A stretch of 64,000 nucleotides of DNA from Lachnospiraceae bacterium (GCA_022791975.1 JAAWAC010000013.1:62001-126000), one strand, 5' to 3'; shown: positions 34,709 through 43,225, counted from the stretch's first letter. Made by a program: numbers and translations. Notes: generated from the sequence alone by a model not told the origin.

Positions 34709-35766
34709 CAAAAGCAGAGCGGTTTCTTACGGCCTTAAAGGGAGGAATTCCGGATAAGGTTCCGTTTGTGTTACACTCCATCTATCAAAATGTGCAGGAG
34801 GAAATTCTGGGTCACAAAATTACTCTGCCTGTATACAATGGCATGAATAATGCAGGATGGCTGGGCTTTCCAGAGGAGGGCCCCAGAGTGGAGCCCTGCT
34901 TCTGCTGTGTGCCTGAGACAGCTGAAAAATTAAATTTGGATGCCATGGTGATTCAGGTGGTGCCGCCCATGTTTGTAAAGCGGGAGATCCGGGGAACAGA
35001 TGCCTGCGTGGCCGGAGGAATCATTGAAAGCAGGGAAGTATTTGAGAGGTGCAAAAGGGCCATGCCAGATCCCGACGATGGGGGGGTGATTGATGCAATC
35101 AAAGAGATGATTGGATTGTGCAGGGAACACGAATTTGCGGTAGGAGCCAAGATCCGCCTGGGGGCCTCCCCCACCCTTCTGAGCATTGGCATGGAGAATC
35201 TGGCCATGATGCTTGCGGAGGAGGATGACACTCTGGAGAGAACCATTGAGATGTATACAAGCTGGAGCCATCGCTTTAACAAAAATCTGATGGAGGCAGG
35301 CTTTGATTATTTCTGGGCTGCTGATGACATTGCCTACACCAATTCTCTGCTGATCTCCCCAGAAATGTTCCGGGAGTATTTTAAAGAGGGCATGAGCCAT
35401 GCCAAGGCTCCTGTTACCAGGCCCTTTATCTATCACAGCGATGGGGACTATTCTAAGGTGTTGGGGGATCTCCTTGACATTGGGGTGGATGCCATTCATC
35501 CCATAGAGCGGGGCTCCATGGATCAGGAGTGGCTTCTGGCCAACTACAAGGGCCGGCTGGCTATGGTGGGTAATGTGGATATCAATCATATTCTCCATGA
35601 TGCCACAGAGGAGGAGGTTTACGAGGATGTGAGAACCCGGATCGAAACCTATGGTCCTGGCGGGGGATATGTGATCTGTGACTCCAACAGTGTCCCGGGC
35701 TGGTGCTCTCCCAGGAATGTATTGGCCCTGAGCGAAGCCGTGGAAAGATATCGGAATATTTATTAG
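34705..35766 (+). CDS. UroD-like (uroporphyrinogen decarboxylase family) protein, tandem copy 1
   Basis: 353 residues of the URO-D superfamily TIM barrel, which includes heme-pathway decarboxylases and cobalamin-dependent methyltransferases. Recognisable: PDKVPFVLHS at 16-25, WAADDIAYTNS at 204-214, IYHSDGD at 242-248, HPIERGSMD at 265-273 and YVICDSNSVPGWCSP at 322-336. The gene lies in a catabolic operon, not a heme operon, and no corrinoid protein is nearby, so neither classical activity is assured. It overlaps the LarA-like gene by four bases and is followed 15 bases later by a close paralogue. Function unknown. Confidence 0.85.
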   Translation: MTKAERFLTALKGGIPDKVPFVLHSIYQNVQEEILGHKITLPVYNGMNNAGWLGFPEEGPRVEPCFCCVPETAEKLNLDAMVIQVVPPMFVKREIRGTDACVAGGIIESREVFERCKRAMPDPDDGGVIDAIKEMIGLCREHEFAVGAKIRLGASPTLLSIGMENLAMMLAEEDDTLERTIEMYTSWSHRFNKNLMEAGFDYFWAADDIAYTNSLLISPEMFREYFKEGMSHAKAPVTRPFIYHSDGDYSKVLGDLLDIGVDAIHPIERGSMDQEWLLANYKGRLAMVGNVDINHILHDATEEEVYEDVRTRIETYGPGGGYVICDSNSVPGWCSPRNVLALSEAVERYRNIY

Positions 35767-35781
35767 GGAAGGAGAAGGATA

Positions 35782-36849
35782 ATGACAAAAGCGGAGAGAT
35801 TTCTTACGGCCATAAAGGGAGGCGTGCCTGACAAGGTGCCCTTTGTCCTGGCAGTGATTTACCAGAATGTACAGGAGGCCATTATCGGCCATGAAATTAC
35901 CCTGCCTGTGTACAATGGCAGGAACAATGCGGGATGGCTGGGACATCCGGATGATGAGGCAAAGCCGGATGTGGAGCCAGTGTTCAGCTGTGTTCCTGAA
36001 TGTGCCGAGAAATTACATGTGGATGCCGTGGCCATCCAGGTGCATCCCCCCATGTTTGTTACCTGGGATATGCGGGGCGGCGATGCCACTGTGGGGAGCG
36101 GTCTGATTGACAGTGAGGAGATGTACCGGAAATGCAAGGCCGTGATGCCGGACCCGGATGATCCGGTTCGCTTAGATAAAATAAAGGGTATGGTGGAGCT
36201 GTGCAGAGAGCATGAATTTGCCGTGGGAGTAAAAATCCGCCTGAGAGCCTCCCCCACCCTTTTAAGCATTGGTATGGAGAATCTGGCGGTGATGATGGCG
36301 GAGGAGGATGACACCTTTGAGAAAACCCTTGAAATGTATACAAGCTGGAGCCGCCGCTTTAACAAAAATCTCATGGAGCTGGGATTTGATTATTTCTGGA
36401 CAGCCGATGACATTGCCTATACCAAGTCCATGCTGATTTCTCCCACCATGTTTCGGGAATATTTTAAGGAGCGGATGAAGCGGGCCATGGAGCCTATTCG
36501 GGTTCCCTTTATCTATCACAGCGACGGAAATTATTCTCTGGTGCTGGAGGATCTTCTGGAGATGGGGGTGGATGCCATTCACCCGGTGGAGCGGGGCTCC
36601 ATGGATCAGGAGTGGCTTTTGAAAAATTATAAGGGTAGAGTGGGAATGATCGGAAATGTGGATATCAATCATATTTTAAAGGATGCCACAGTGGAAGAGG
36701 TCTATGAGGATGTGCGCACCCGAATCGAGACCTTTGGACCGGGAGGCGGGTACGTGATCTGCGATTCCAACAGCGTCCCGGGGTGGTGTTCCCCCAGAAA
36801 TGTCATGGCCATGAGCGAGGCTGTGGAGAAGTATCGAAATATCTATTAA
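35782..36849 (+). CDS. UroD-like protein, tandem copy 2
   Basis: 355 residues, collinear with the preceding protein apart from a two-residue difference near residue 60 (DDEAKPDVEP). The first 50 residues differ at only a handful of positions (PDKVPFVLAVIYQNVQ), and the HSDGN, HPVERGSMD and CDSNSVPGWCSP segments are kept. A recent tandem duplication, possibly giving a heterodimer or a pair with different substrates. GGAAGGAG lies before the ATG. The operon ends at a GC-rich hairpin. Function unknown. Confidence 0.85.
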   Translation: MTKAERFLTAIKGGVPDKVPFVLAVIYQNVQEAIIGHEITLPVYNGRNNAGWLGHPDDEAKPDVEPVFSCVPECAEKLHVDAVAIQVHPPMFVTWDMRGGDATVGSGLIDSEEMYRKCKAVMPDPDDPVRLDKIKGMVELCREHEFAVGVKIRLRASPTLLSIGMENLAVMMAEEDDTFEKTLEMYTSWSRRFNKNLMELGFDYFWTADDIAYTKSMLISPTMFREYFKERMKRAMEPIRVPFIYHSDGNYSLVLEDLLEMGVDAIHPVERGSMDQEWLLKNYKGRVGMIGNVDINHILKDATVEEVYEDVRTRIETFGPGGGYVICDSNSVPGWCSPRNVMAMSEAVEKYRNIY

Positions 36850-36858
36850 AATGAGAGG

Positions 36859-36894
36859 GCAGGCAGGCTCCCGGCGCGGAGGACTGCCTGCTTT
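36859..36894 (+). terminator. Probable terminator of the TRAP-LarA-UroD operon
   Basis: GCAGGCAG pairs with CTGCCTGC around a GC-rich 17-base loop; only three T follow, so termination is less certain. Confidence 0.45.
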
Positions 36895-36967
36895 GAGCTG
36901 CGGGATCCTGAGAGAAAGACGAAGAAGGAAGTTTGGGAAAGTGGCGGGAAGCAGAGACAGTTAAGAG

Positions 36968-37018
36968 ATTGCTGGGGAGTGAGATCAGGGATTGCTGGGG
37001 AGTGAGATCAGGGATTGC
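36968..37018. repeat. Tandem 23-base repeat, 2.2 copies
   Basis: Two identical 23-base units (36968-36990 and 36991-37013, beginning ATTGCTGGGG) and the first five bases of a third. Non-coding, upstream of tRNA-Pro; likely slippage product. Confidence 0.85.
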
Positions 37019-37065
37019 AGCATGAATGGGACGGAAATGGTAGCTGAATGGGAGTAAAAAAATAC

Positions 37066-37094
37066 TGGACAAATAAGGGGAATTATGGTATGAT
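37066..37094 (+). promoter_or_regulatory. Promoter of tRNA-Pro
   Basis: TGGACA at 37066-37071 and TATGAT at 37089-37094 with a 17-base spacer, 30 bases before the tRNA. Confidence 0.7.
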
Positions 37095-37124
37095 ACTTCA
37101 TGCTGATAACATATATCAGTCCAG

Positions 37125-37198
37125 CGATGCGTGGCTCAGCTTGGTAGAGCGCTGCGTTCGGGACGCAGAGGTCGCAGGTTCGAATCCTGTCGCATCGA
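37125..37198 (+). tRNA. tRNA-Pro (CGG anticodon)
   Basis: 74 bases. Acceptor stem CGATGCG/CGCATCG, discriminator A, D arm GGCTCAGCTTGGTAGAGC, anticodon stem CTGCG/CGCAG with loop TTCGGGA, T arm AGGTTCGAATCCT. CCA is not encoded. Confidence 0.96.
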
Positions 37199-37214
37199 CT
37201 CCTTGGCAGGGGCG

Positions 37215-37253
37215 CCGGAAAGCTTGATTTTAAAGGCTTTCCGGTCTTTTTTG
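37215..37253 (+). terminator. Terminator of tRNA-Pro
   Basis: CCGGAAAGC pairs with GCTTTCCGG, followed by TCTTTTTTG. Confidence 0.85.
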
Positions 37254-37357
37254 TGCCTGGAAACGGATGCTTGAAATGTGTGATTGTTTCGCTGGGGTAG
37301 GGCACATCAATACACCCAGCCACTTTAAAAATGAAGCAAAGGTTAGAATTTCCCCAT

Positions 37358-37903
37358 TTACTCACATGTTTCTAAATATTCAGACAGCAAGGCTGAAGAT
37401 GGATTTAATCGTAAGGCCCTGTTGTATTCCGAGCCATCTTCGTCAGGTGGTGTCTGTTCTACATTAATAACTACACATTCCCGTTCTTTTCCAGTTCCAA
37501 AAAGACCCGAACCATCAAGCCTTTTCATTGCTTCCTCCATGGAATCAATCCGTACAACCCACTCAATCCCATAAAGTTCATCATCTGATAATCCATCTGC
37601 TCTTTTGTCCAGCAATTCACTCACTTCACCAAAAAATTCGTCATATCCATAGACGGCATAGGGAGAATCTGCGCTGTCCCATTTCCAGTAATTCTTCTCT
37701 TCCTTCGGTATTTGCTGTTCAATCATTGATTTTTCTAAGGCTTCATAAGACCATGCTGAAATATAGGGATGCAAGCCCTCATCGAATATAAAAGCATAGA
37801 AATAAAAATGTTCTTTAGTTGTTTCTTTTAAAGACAGAAACGCTAATCTGGCAGCTTTTACAAGGGCTTCTATAAGTTCTTCGTTATCTTTTTCAGTACA
37901 CAT
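37358..37903 (-). CDS. DUF4303 family protein (possible immunity protein)
   Basis: 181 residues, acidic and soluble. The opening LVKAARLAFLSLKETTKEHFYFYAFIFDEG and a central WKWDSADSPYAVYG match my recollection of DUF4303 proteins, many of which act as immunity proteins in polymorphic toxin loci. No toxin gene is adjacent. It is clearly more AT-rich than its surroundings and lies just after a tRNA, in a degraded stretch, which suggests an acquired remnant. ATG 37903 has GGAG five bases upstream; a GTG two codons earlier is possible. Confidence 0.6.
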   Translation of the reverse strand: MCTEKDNEELIEALVKAARLAFLSLKETTKEHFYFYAFIFDEGLHPYISAWSYEALEKSMIEQQIPKEEKNYWKWDSADSPYAVYGYDEFFGEVSELLDKRADGLSDDELYGIEWVVRIDSMEEAMKRLDGSGLFGTGKERECVVINVEQTPPDEDGSEYNRALRLNPSSALLSEYLETCE

Positions 37904-37978
37904 ATTCACTCCAACCTTTTTTGTTCCATAGATTCCGATTTATATACTCGATTATAAAATAATTGCCTGTTACTTACA

Positions 37979-38262
37979 ATGCATATTTATAGTGAGACTG
38001 ATACACCAGAAACAGAAGAAAATACAGAGGCACAAACGAATCAACAGGAATAGAAATTGTTGAAAGACTAAATTTGCAGATGTACGTGCAGACCTCTGCA
38101 AATGATGGAAGTGGTGACAGTACCGCTTTTGAAGTGGTGTCAACATGCAGCACAAATGCAGAATTGCATGTAACAGGTAGAACAGCTAACGACTGGTATA
38201 GAATAGAACAGTCCAAACAGTCAACCAGAGCCACTTGCAAAACAAGCGGCTCTGGTGTATAA
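37979..38262 (+). pseudogene. Degenerate SH3-domain protein fragment
   Basis: An acidic stretch ETDTPETEENTEAQTNQQE runs into TAG at 38051; one base away the frame continues as EIVERLNLQMYVQTSAND and FEVVSTCSTNAELHVTGRTA, ending NDWYRIEQ. The second part looks like a bacterial SH3 (SH3_3) repeat of surface proteins. A frameshift divides them, and no signal peptide or upstream body remains. Probably the tail of a lost cell-wall protein. Confidence 0.5.
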
Positions 38263-38326
38263 TCTAATCAGAAAGGTTTATCGGACACGAAGTTCCGATT
38301 TGCCCTCAGTAAAATTTTAGCTAATT

Positions 38327-38377
38327 AAAGAAATAAGCGTCCAACTTTCTCAGGGTCGGGATGCTTATTTCTTTTTA
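38327..38377 (+). terminator. Rho-independent terminator
   Basis: AAAGAAATAAGC pairs with GCTTATTTCTTT, followed by TT. It would end the SH3 remnant; a second small hairpin TCGGA/TCCGA lies at 38281-38298. Confidence 0.75.
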
Positions 38378-38759
38378 TGATTGTCTATGTAAGACAGAGC
38401 CGCGAAAATAACAAGCAATCATGTCAAAACTTCCATCACGCTCATGGGCACCACCCTCTTTCGTAAAACTAGAGGGCATCTATCAGAAAATCGCATCCAG
38501 CTTTCTGTACAATTATACAATCCCATGATAACATGAATACAGGTATTTCTCAATGCCGCAAAGGCAACAAGTAACAACGTTAAAAATTTTATCATAGAAA
38601 GGACATGTAAGCAAATAAAATATGTCATGCATAAAGTGGAGGACCCTATGGCAAAATATTTCCAGCAAAGAAAGACCTTAACAGGAGAAAAAAACATAAG
38701 TTCGAATGTAAGAAGTGTGGGAAAATTGGGAAACCCTGTGGAAGAAAGGAGTAGACAGA
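38378..38759. other. Intergenic region, 382 bases, no intact gene
   Basis: AT-rich spacer before the flavodiiron gene. On the minus strand a short frame near 38385-38450 reads as HERDGSFDMIACYF, without start, ribosome site or clear family; it may be another gene relic. No convincing promoter was found, although TAAAAT occurs near 38606. Confidence 0.4.
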
Positions 38760-41300
38760 ATGAAAGCAGTGAAGCTGAGGGAGCATTTTTACTGGACAGG
38801 AATTTTGGACGAGAAGCTGCGGGTATTTGATATTATCATGTACACGGAGTTTGGTACCACCTATAATTCCTACGTAATGCAGGCGGGGGATAAGACAATT
38901 TTATTTGAGACAGCCAAAGCGATATTTGTGGAGGAATATTTGGAGAAGGTAAAGGAGGTGGCGGATCTCACCTGCATAGATTACCTGGTGGTCAGCCATA
39001 CAGAGCCAGATCATGCGGGAAGCGTAGAGCGGCTTTTGGAATACAGTCCTCAGATGAAGATTTTGGCCACTTCCTGCGCTCTGGGTTTCTTAAAGGAGAT
39101 TGTGAATAAGGATTTTGTGGGAATCGCCGTAAAGGATGATCAGGAAATGAGCATCGGAAATAAAACCTTGCGGTTTCTGGCAGTGCCTAACCTGCATTGG
39201 CCAGATACCATGTATACCTTTATTGAGGAGGAACAGATCCTGGTAACCTGTGATTCCTTTGGCTCCCACTACTGCCTGCCAGAAGTGGTGTCTGGGGGAA
39301 TCCAAAAGGAAGAAGAGTATCAGAAAGCGCTGAAGTATTATTATGATAATATCATAGGACCTTTTAAGCCTTACATGCAGAAGGCTCTGGATAAAATTCA
39401 ACATCTGGACATTACCATGATCTGTACCGGGCATGGGCCGGTGCTGGTGGGAGATCGGATTCGCAGTGTGATAGCCCAATACCGGCAGTGGTCCCAGGTG
39501 GAAAATCCCAACCGAAAGAAGACAGTGGTGATTCCTTATGTGAGTGCTTATGGCTATACAGGTCAGTTGGCAGAACGAATCGGAGAGGGAATCCGGGACA
39601 GCGGAGACGTGAATGTGCGGATTTATAACATGGTGGAGGCAGATGCAGAGCAGGTGGGCCAGGAGCTGCTGTTTGCAGATGGCATTTTGCTTGGGACCCC
39701 AACCATTGTGGGGGAAGCCCTAAAGCCTATTTGGGAGCTGACGCTGGGAATGTTTCCTGTTACCCATGGGGGAAAATATGCGGGAGCCTTTGGAAGCTAT
39801 GGCTGGAGCGGTGAGGGAGTGCCTAATATTACCCAGAGGCTAAAGCAGTTAAAGATGAAGGTAATGCAAGGATTCCGAGTGCGGTTTAAGCCCAATGAGG
39901 CGGATCTGATTAGTGCCTATGAATATGGCTTTCAGTTTGGTTGCATGGTTCAGGAAAAGGAGCCCATCCGGCCCCAGAAACAGGGTAGCCGCCAACTGGT
40001 GAAATGTCTGGTCTGCGGGGAAATCTTTGATGCTTCCCTGGATATCTGCCCGGTGTGCGGGGTGGGACGGGAAAATTTTGTGCCTGTGGAGGCCAGGGAG
40101 AGCGGCTTTTCCCACAATACCAGAGAGAAGTATGTGATTTTAGGAAATGGCGCGGCAGGCTATTACGCAGCCAAGGCTATTCGGGAGCGGGATCGGACCG
40201 GCACAGTGACACTGATTTCCAGGGAACCGTATCCCGCCTATAATCGTCCTATGCTGACCAAGGCTTTGGTGGCAGGTCTCTCTCCTGAGCAGATTGCCAT
40301 TGCGGGACGGGAATGGTATGAGGATCAGCAAATCACGCAGATGTTGGGAAAACGGGTGGAGGCTATCGATCAGGAAAAACAGGAGGTGGTGCTGGCTGAC
40401 AAAAGCCGGGTGCCTTACACCCGCTTGATTTACGCCCTGGGCAGTGAATGCTTTATTCCGCCCATAGAAGGAAGGCAGCTTCCGGAGGTATGCGCGATTC
40501 GCAGTCTGGGGGATGTGCGGCGGCTTGAGAGTCTTCTAAAGAAAGCAAAGGGTGGAGTGGTCATCGGTGGAGGCGTCCTGGGGCTGGAGGCAGCCTGGGA
40601 GCTTAAAAAGGCCGGACTTTCGGTCACGGTGTTGGAGACAGCTCCTGTGCTTATGGGACGGCAGCTGGATCAGGTAGCCGGAAGGGAGCTGCAACAGCTG
40701 GCTAAAAAGCAGGGCATTGCCATTTATACAGGCGTGCAGGTGAAAAAAATCCAGGGAAAGGGTCATGTGACTGGGGTACAGCTGGAAGATGGTCCCTGCT
40801 TTGAGGCGGACCTGGTGGTGATTTCCACAGGAGTGCGGCCCAATGTGGAGCTTGCCCGGCAGATGGGACTGCATGTGCAGAGAGGCGTGGTGGTGAATAG
40901 TCGGATGGAGACCAATATTCCTTATGTCTACGCCTGCGGAGACTGTGCAGAATATCAGGGGATGAACTACGGGGTATGGGCACAGGCTGTAGAGCAGGGG
41001 GAAACAGCAGGAGCCAACGCGGCGGGGGAGGAATTGGAATACACACTCCATGAGCCTGCCCTTACCTTCCACGGTATGAATACGGCCCTGTATGCGGCAG
41101 GAGACAATGGGAAAAACCCAGAATTGTATTATAAGACTGTGGAGCTACAGGATATGGGAAAGGGGCGCTATCAGAAGTATTATTTTCGAAACAATCGGCT
41201 CTGCGGAGTGATTCTTCTGGGAGATTTAAAGTCTATGCCCCAGCTAAGCCGACAGCTGGAGGAGCATGCTACCTATGAGGAGGTCACTAGCGGGGAGTAG
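38760..41300 (+). CDS. Class F flavodiiron protein (FDP-rubredoxin-NADH reductase fusion)
   Basis: 846 residues with four modules. A metallo-beta-lactamase-type diiron domain at 1-250 has ligands in HTEPDH at 80-85; a flavodoxin domain follows with YVSAYGYTGQLAERIGEG near 257-274; rubredoxin has CLVCGEIF and CPVCGVG near 420-445; the C-terminal FAD/NADH reductase starts at VILGNGAAGYYAAKAI near 460 and has VVIGGGVLGLEAAWEL and YACGDCAEY. Class F proteins reduce oxygen to water directly with NADH; the C. difficile homologue is an oxygen reductase. ATG 38760 has AAAGGAG seven bases upstream. The gene stands alone. Confidence 0.95.
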   Translation: MKAVKLREHFYWTGILDEKLRVFDIIMYTEFGTTYNSYVMQAGDKTILFETAKAIFVEEYLEKVKEVADLTCIDYLVVSHTEPDHAGSVERLLEYSPQMKILATSCALGFLKEIVNKDFVGIAVKDDQEMSIGNKTLRFLAVPNLHWPDTMYTFIEEEQILVTCDSFGSHYCLPEVVSGGIQKEEEYQKALKYYYDNIIGPFKPYMQKALDKIQHLDITMICTGHGPVLVGDRIRSVIAQYRQWSQVENPNRKKTVVIPYVSAYGYTGQLAERIGEGIRDSGDVNVRIYNMVEADAEQVGQELLFADGILLGTPTIVGEALKPIWELTLGMFPVTHGGKYAGAFGSYGWSGEGVPNITQRLKQLKMKVMQGFRVRFKPNEADLISAYEYGFQFGCMVQEKEPIRPQKQGSRQLVKCLVCGEIFDASLDICPVCGVGRENFVPVEARESGFSHNTREKYVILGNGAAGYYAAKAIRERDRTGTVTLISREPYPAYNRPMLTKALVAGLSPEQIAIAGREWYEDQQITQMLGKRVEAIDQEKQEVVLADKSRVPYTRLIYALGSECFIPPIEGRQLPEVCAIRSLGDVRRLESLLKKAKGGVVIGGGVLGLEAAWELKKAGLSVTVLETAPVLMGRQLDQVAGRELQQLAKKQGIAIYTGVQVKKIQGKGHVTGVQLEDGPCFEADLVVISTGVRPNVELARQMGLHVQRGVVVNSRMETNIPYVYACGDCAEYQGMNYGVWAQAVEQGETAGANAAGEELEYTLHEPALTFHGMNTALYAAGDNGKNPELYYKTVELQDMGKGRYQKYYFRNNRLCGVILLGDLKSMPQLSRQLEEHATYEEVTSGE

Positions 41301-41303
41301 TCT

Positions 41304-41357
41304 ATTTGGCTTTCCCAGATGATTTGATTTTTCCAGATGATTTGGCTTTCCCAGGCG
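41304..41357. repeat. Three tandem 18-base repeats
   Basis: Units 41304-41321, 41322-41339 and 41340-41357 all follow ATTTGGCTTTCCCAGATG with one to four changes. Placed between the flavodiiron stop and the promoter of the lyase gene. The minus strand would code a Ser-Ser-Gly-Lys-x-Lys repeat, but no gene uses it. Confidence 0.8.
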
Positions 41358-41358
41358 A

Positions 41359-41387
41359 TTGTAATTTCAGGCCGGATACGATATAAT
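41359..41387 (+). promoter_or_regulatory. Promoter of the DapA/NanA-type lyase gene
   Basis: TTGTAA at 41359-41364 and TATAAT at 41382-41387, 17-base spacer, about 45 bases before the start codon. Confidence 0.7.
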
Positions 41388-41434
41388 TTTTTTGACAGAA
41401 GAAAAAACATTCGGATTTACAAGGAGAGGAAGGA

Positions 41435-42364
41435 GTGAGAACTTTTATGACAAAGCGGTATCCCAGAGAGATTATGGCCACAGCGTGCATTCCGTGGACA
41501 GAAGACTTTCAATTTGACGAGAAGCTTTTCCGAAAGCAGGTTTCCATGCTCTGCGATCAAAAGATCAAGAGCATTTATCTGTTTGGCACGGCTGGGGAGG
41601 GCTACTCGGTGAGCAACCGGCAGTTTATGGATATTGTGCGGGCTTTTCGGGCAGAGACAAAGGGACGGGAGGGCGTTCGGCCCATGGTGGGCGTTATCAG
41701 CCTGTCTCCGGACGAGATTGTGGAGCGCATTGAGGCCGCAGCCAGGGAAGGGATCACGGACTTTCAGATATCCTTTCCCGCCTGGGGAGCCGTTTCAGAC
41801 AAGGAGGCTCTGACCTTTTTACACTATATCTGTGACCGGTTTCCGGACCTTTCTTTTATGCACTACAACAATGGTCTCCGTTCTCGAAAAAAGCTGGGGG
41901 GAGCTGCGTATGCCCGCATCGCAGAGGAGATTCCCAACCTGGTGGCCGTGAAGCATACAGGGGCTACGCTTCTGGAAATCTGCGATCTCCAGAAGCGGGA
42001 GCTGCCCATTCAGTTCTTTTTTCTGGAGGATGCCTACGCTTACGCCAGCCTGATGGGAGAGGCATCTCTGCTCATTTCCCTCTGCAATATTAACTACCGC
42101 CTTGCCTTTGCTTATTTTGAGGCCGGTGTAAACAGGGACAGGGAGACACTGATGAACATGGTTCAGGAATTCAGCACCTTTTATTCCCTGTTAAGCCTTC
42201 TTCCCGGGAATCTGATGGATGGGGCTTACGACAAACTCTATCTAAAATATTCGATTCCGGAATTCCCCCAGCGCCTGTATCCGCCCTATGAAGGGGCGAC
42301 GGAACAACAGTTCGAGAGCTTTGACAAGGCGCTGCGGGAGGCGATTCCCGGGTGGTTTTTGTGA
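41435..42364 (+). CDS. DHDPS/NAL family lyase (DapA/NanA-like)
   Basis: 309 residues, a TIM barrel Schiff-base lyase. LFGTAGEGYSVSNRQFM near 53 is the carboxylate-binding motif; the barrel Tyr lies in FMHYNNG near 144-150 and the catalytic Lys in LVAVKHTGA near 174. The family covers dihydrodipicolinate synthase, N-acetylneuraminate lyase and 2-keto-3-deoxy-aldonate aldolases; the YNN context points away from DapA. In this window it could cleave the 2-keto-3-deoxygluconate made by UxuA, or a sialic acid; neither is shown. GTG 41435 has AAGGAG at eight bases; ATG 41447 is an alternative. Confidence 0.82.
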   Translation: MRTFMTKRYPREIMATACIPWTEDFQFDEKLFRKQVSMLCDQKIKSIYLFGTAGEGYSVSNRQFMDIVRAFRAETKGREGVRPMVGVISLSPDEIVERIEAAAREGITDFQISFPAWGAVSDKEALTFLHYICDRFPDLSFMHYNNGLRSRKKLGGAAYARIAEEIPNLVAVKHTGATLLEICDLQKRELPIQFFFLEDAYAYASLMGEASLLISLCNINYRLAFAYFEAGVNRDRETLMNMVQEFSTFYSLLSLLPGNLMDGAYDKLYLKYSIPEFPQRLYPPYEGATEQQFESFDKALREAIPGWFL

Positions 42365-42367
42365 GAC

Positions 42368-42964
42368 TTACAGAGTCTCGTACAGATTTTTCAGCATGCC
42401 TACAATCTGCTCTACGGTAAAGCGGCTGCTGTCCATGCACAGGTCATATTGGTTGACGCTCAGCCATTTCTCATCGGTAAAATATTCATAATAGCTGCGC
42501 CTTTCCTTGTCTATTTTTTTAACCTGGTTATATGCGCTCTTTTCATCCAGAATGGTCCTTTCAGCCACGGTTTTCACCCGGAACTCAAAGGGAGCGTGGA
42601 TGAGAACGCTTAAGCACTGGCCTCTGAGAATATGATTGGCGCAGCGGCCGATGATAATGCAATCCTCCTTCTCCGCCAGGTTCCGGATAATCTCGCTCTC
42701 CGTGTGAAAGAGCATGTCGTTCATGGGATGAAAACGGAACTGGGGCTGCATCTGTGTGGAGTTCTCCACCGGATAACGCCACTGGCTGGCTCGTTTTTCG
42801 TCTACTTTAACCAGCTCCTCATAGGGAATGCCCTTGCGCTCACTGGCCAGGTCAATCAGCTCCCTGTCATAATAGTGAATGCCTAGCTCCTGGGCCAGGG
42901 CCTGCCCCAGCTTTCTTCCGTTGCTGCCATACATACGGTTGATGGTGATAATACGTTTTGCCAT
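42368..42964 (-). CDS. Cytidylate kinase-like family protein
   Basis: 198 residues, Cytidylate_kin_2 type. The N-terminal nucleotide-binding loop reads ITINRMYGSNGRKLGQALA, with GSNGRK in place of a normal Walker A, followed by YYDRELIDLA and CIIIGRCANHIL. Such proteins occur widely in Clostridia without proven substrates. It converges on the lyase gene with three bases between the stops. GGAGGA lies before the ATG. Confidence 0.85.
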   Translation of the reverse strand: MAKRIITINRMYGSNGRKLGQALAQELGIHYYDRELIDLASERKGIPYEELVKVDEKRASQWRYPVENSTQMQPQFRFHPMNDMLFHTESEIIRNLAEKEDCIIIGRCANHILRGQCLSVLIHAPFEFRVKTVAERTILDEKSAYNQVKKIDKERRSYYEYFTDEKWLSVNQYDLCMDSSRFTVEQIVGMLKNLYETL

Positions 42965-43225
42965 TTCAAGTTCCTCCTCCCACGTAGGGATCCGCAGAGC
43001 CGCAGTTTTGCGGATAAAAAGCGGATAAGCCCTGTGATGATTCTGTGTTTTTCTTAATTATAACAAAATACTCTGAAAATTTCCAGCAATACAAGAGAAA
43101 AATTAAAATAATAATGAGCCTTTTTCTACAAACAAGAAATCATACGTAGATTCATAGCTGTAGGAAAAGAGGGACATACTATGAAAAACAGATTGTATTC
43201 ATGGAAATAGAAAGGGGATTGTGCC

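Noticed and set aside
34930-35946. Minus-strand frame of 338 codons across the two UroD-like genes
   Set aside because: Runs across the junction of two clear plus-strand genes; mirror image of their codon pattern.
36968-37018. Short direct repeats considered as a CRISPR array
   Set aside because: The units are contiguous with no spacers and only two copies; no cas genes are present anywhere in the window.
38419-38697. Minus-strand 92-codon frame in the relic zone
   Set aside because: Cys- and Phe-rich product without ribosome site or recognisable family; most likely chance in AT-rich sequence.
41302-41490. Minus-strand 62-codon frame with a Ser-Ser-Gly-Lys repeat
   Set aside because: The repeat comes from the 18-bp tandem units; there is no ribosome site and it overlaps the promoter and start of the lyase gene.
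43181-43210. Nine-codon frame before the D-2-hydroxyacid dehydrogenase, a possible leader peptide
   Set aside because: The codons show no run of a regulated amino acid and no terminator follows, so attenuation by this peptide is unlikely.
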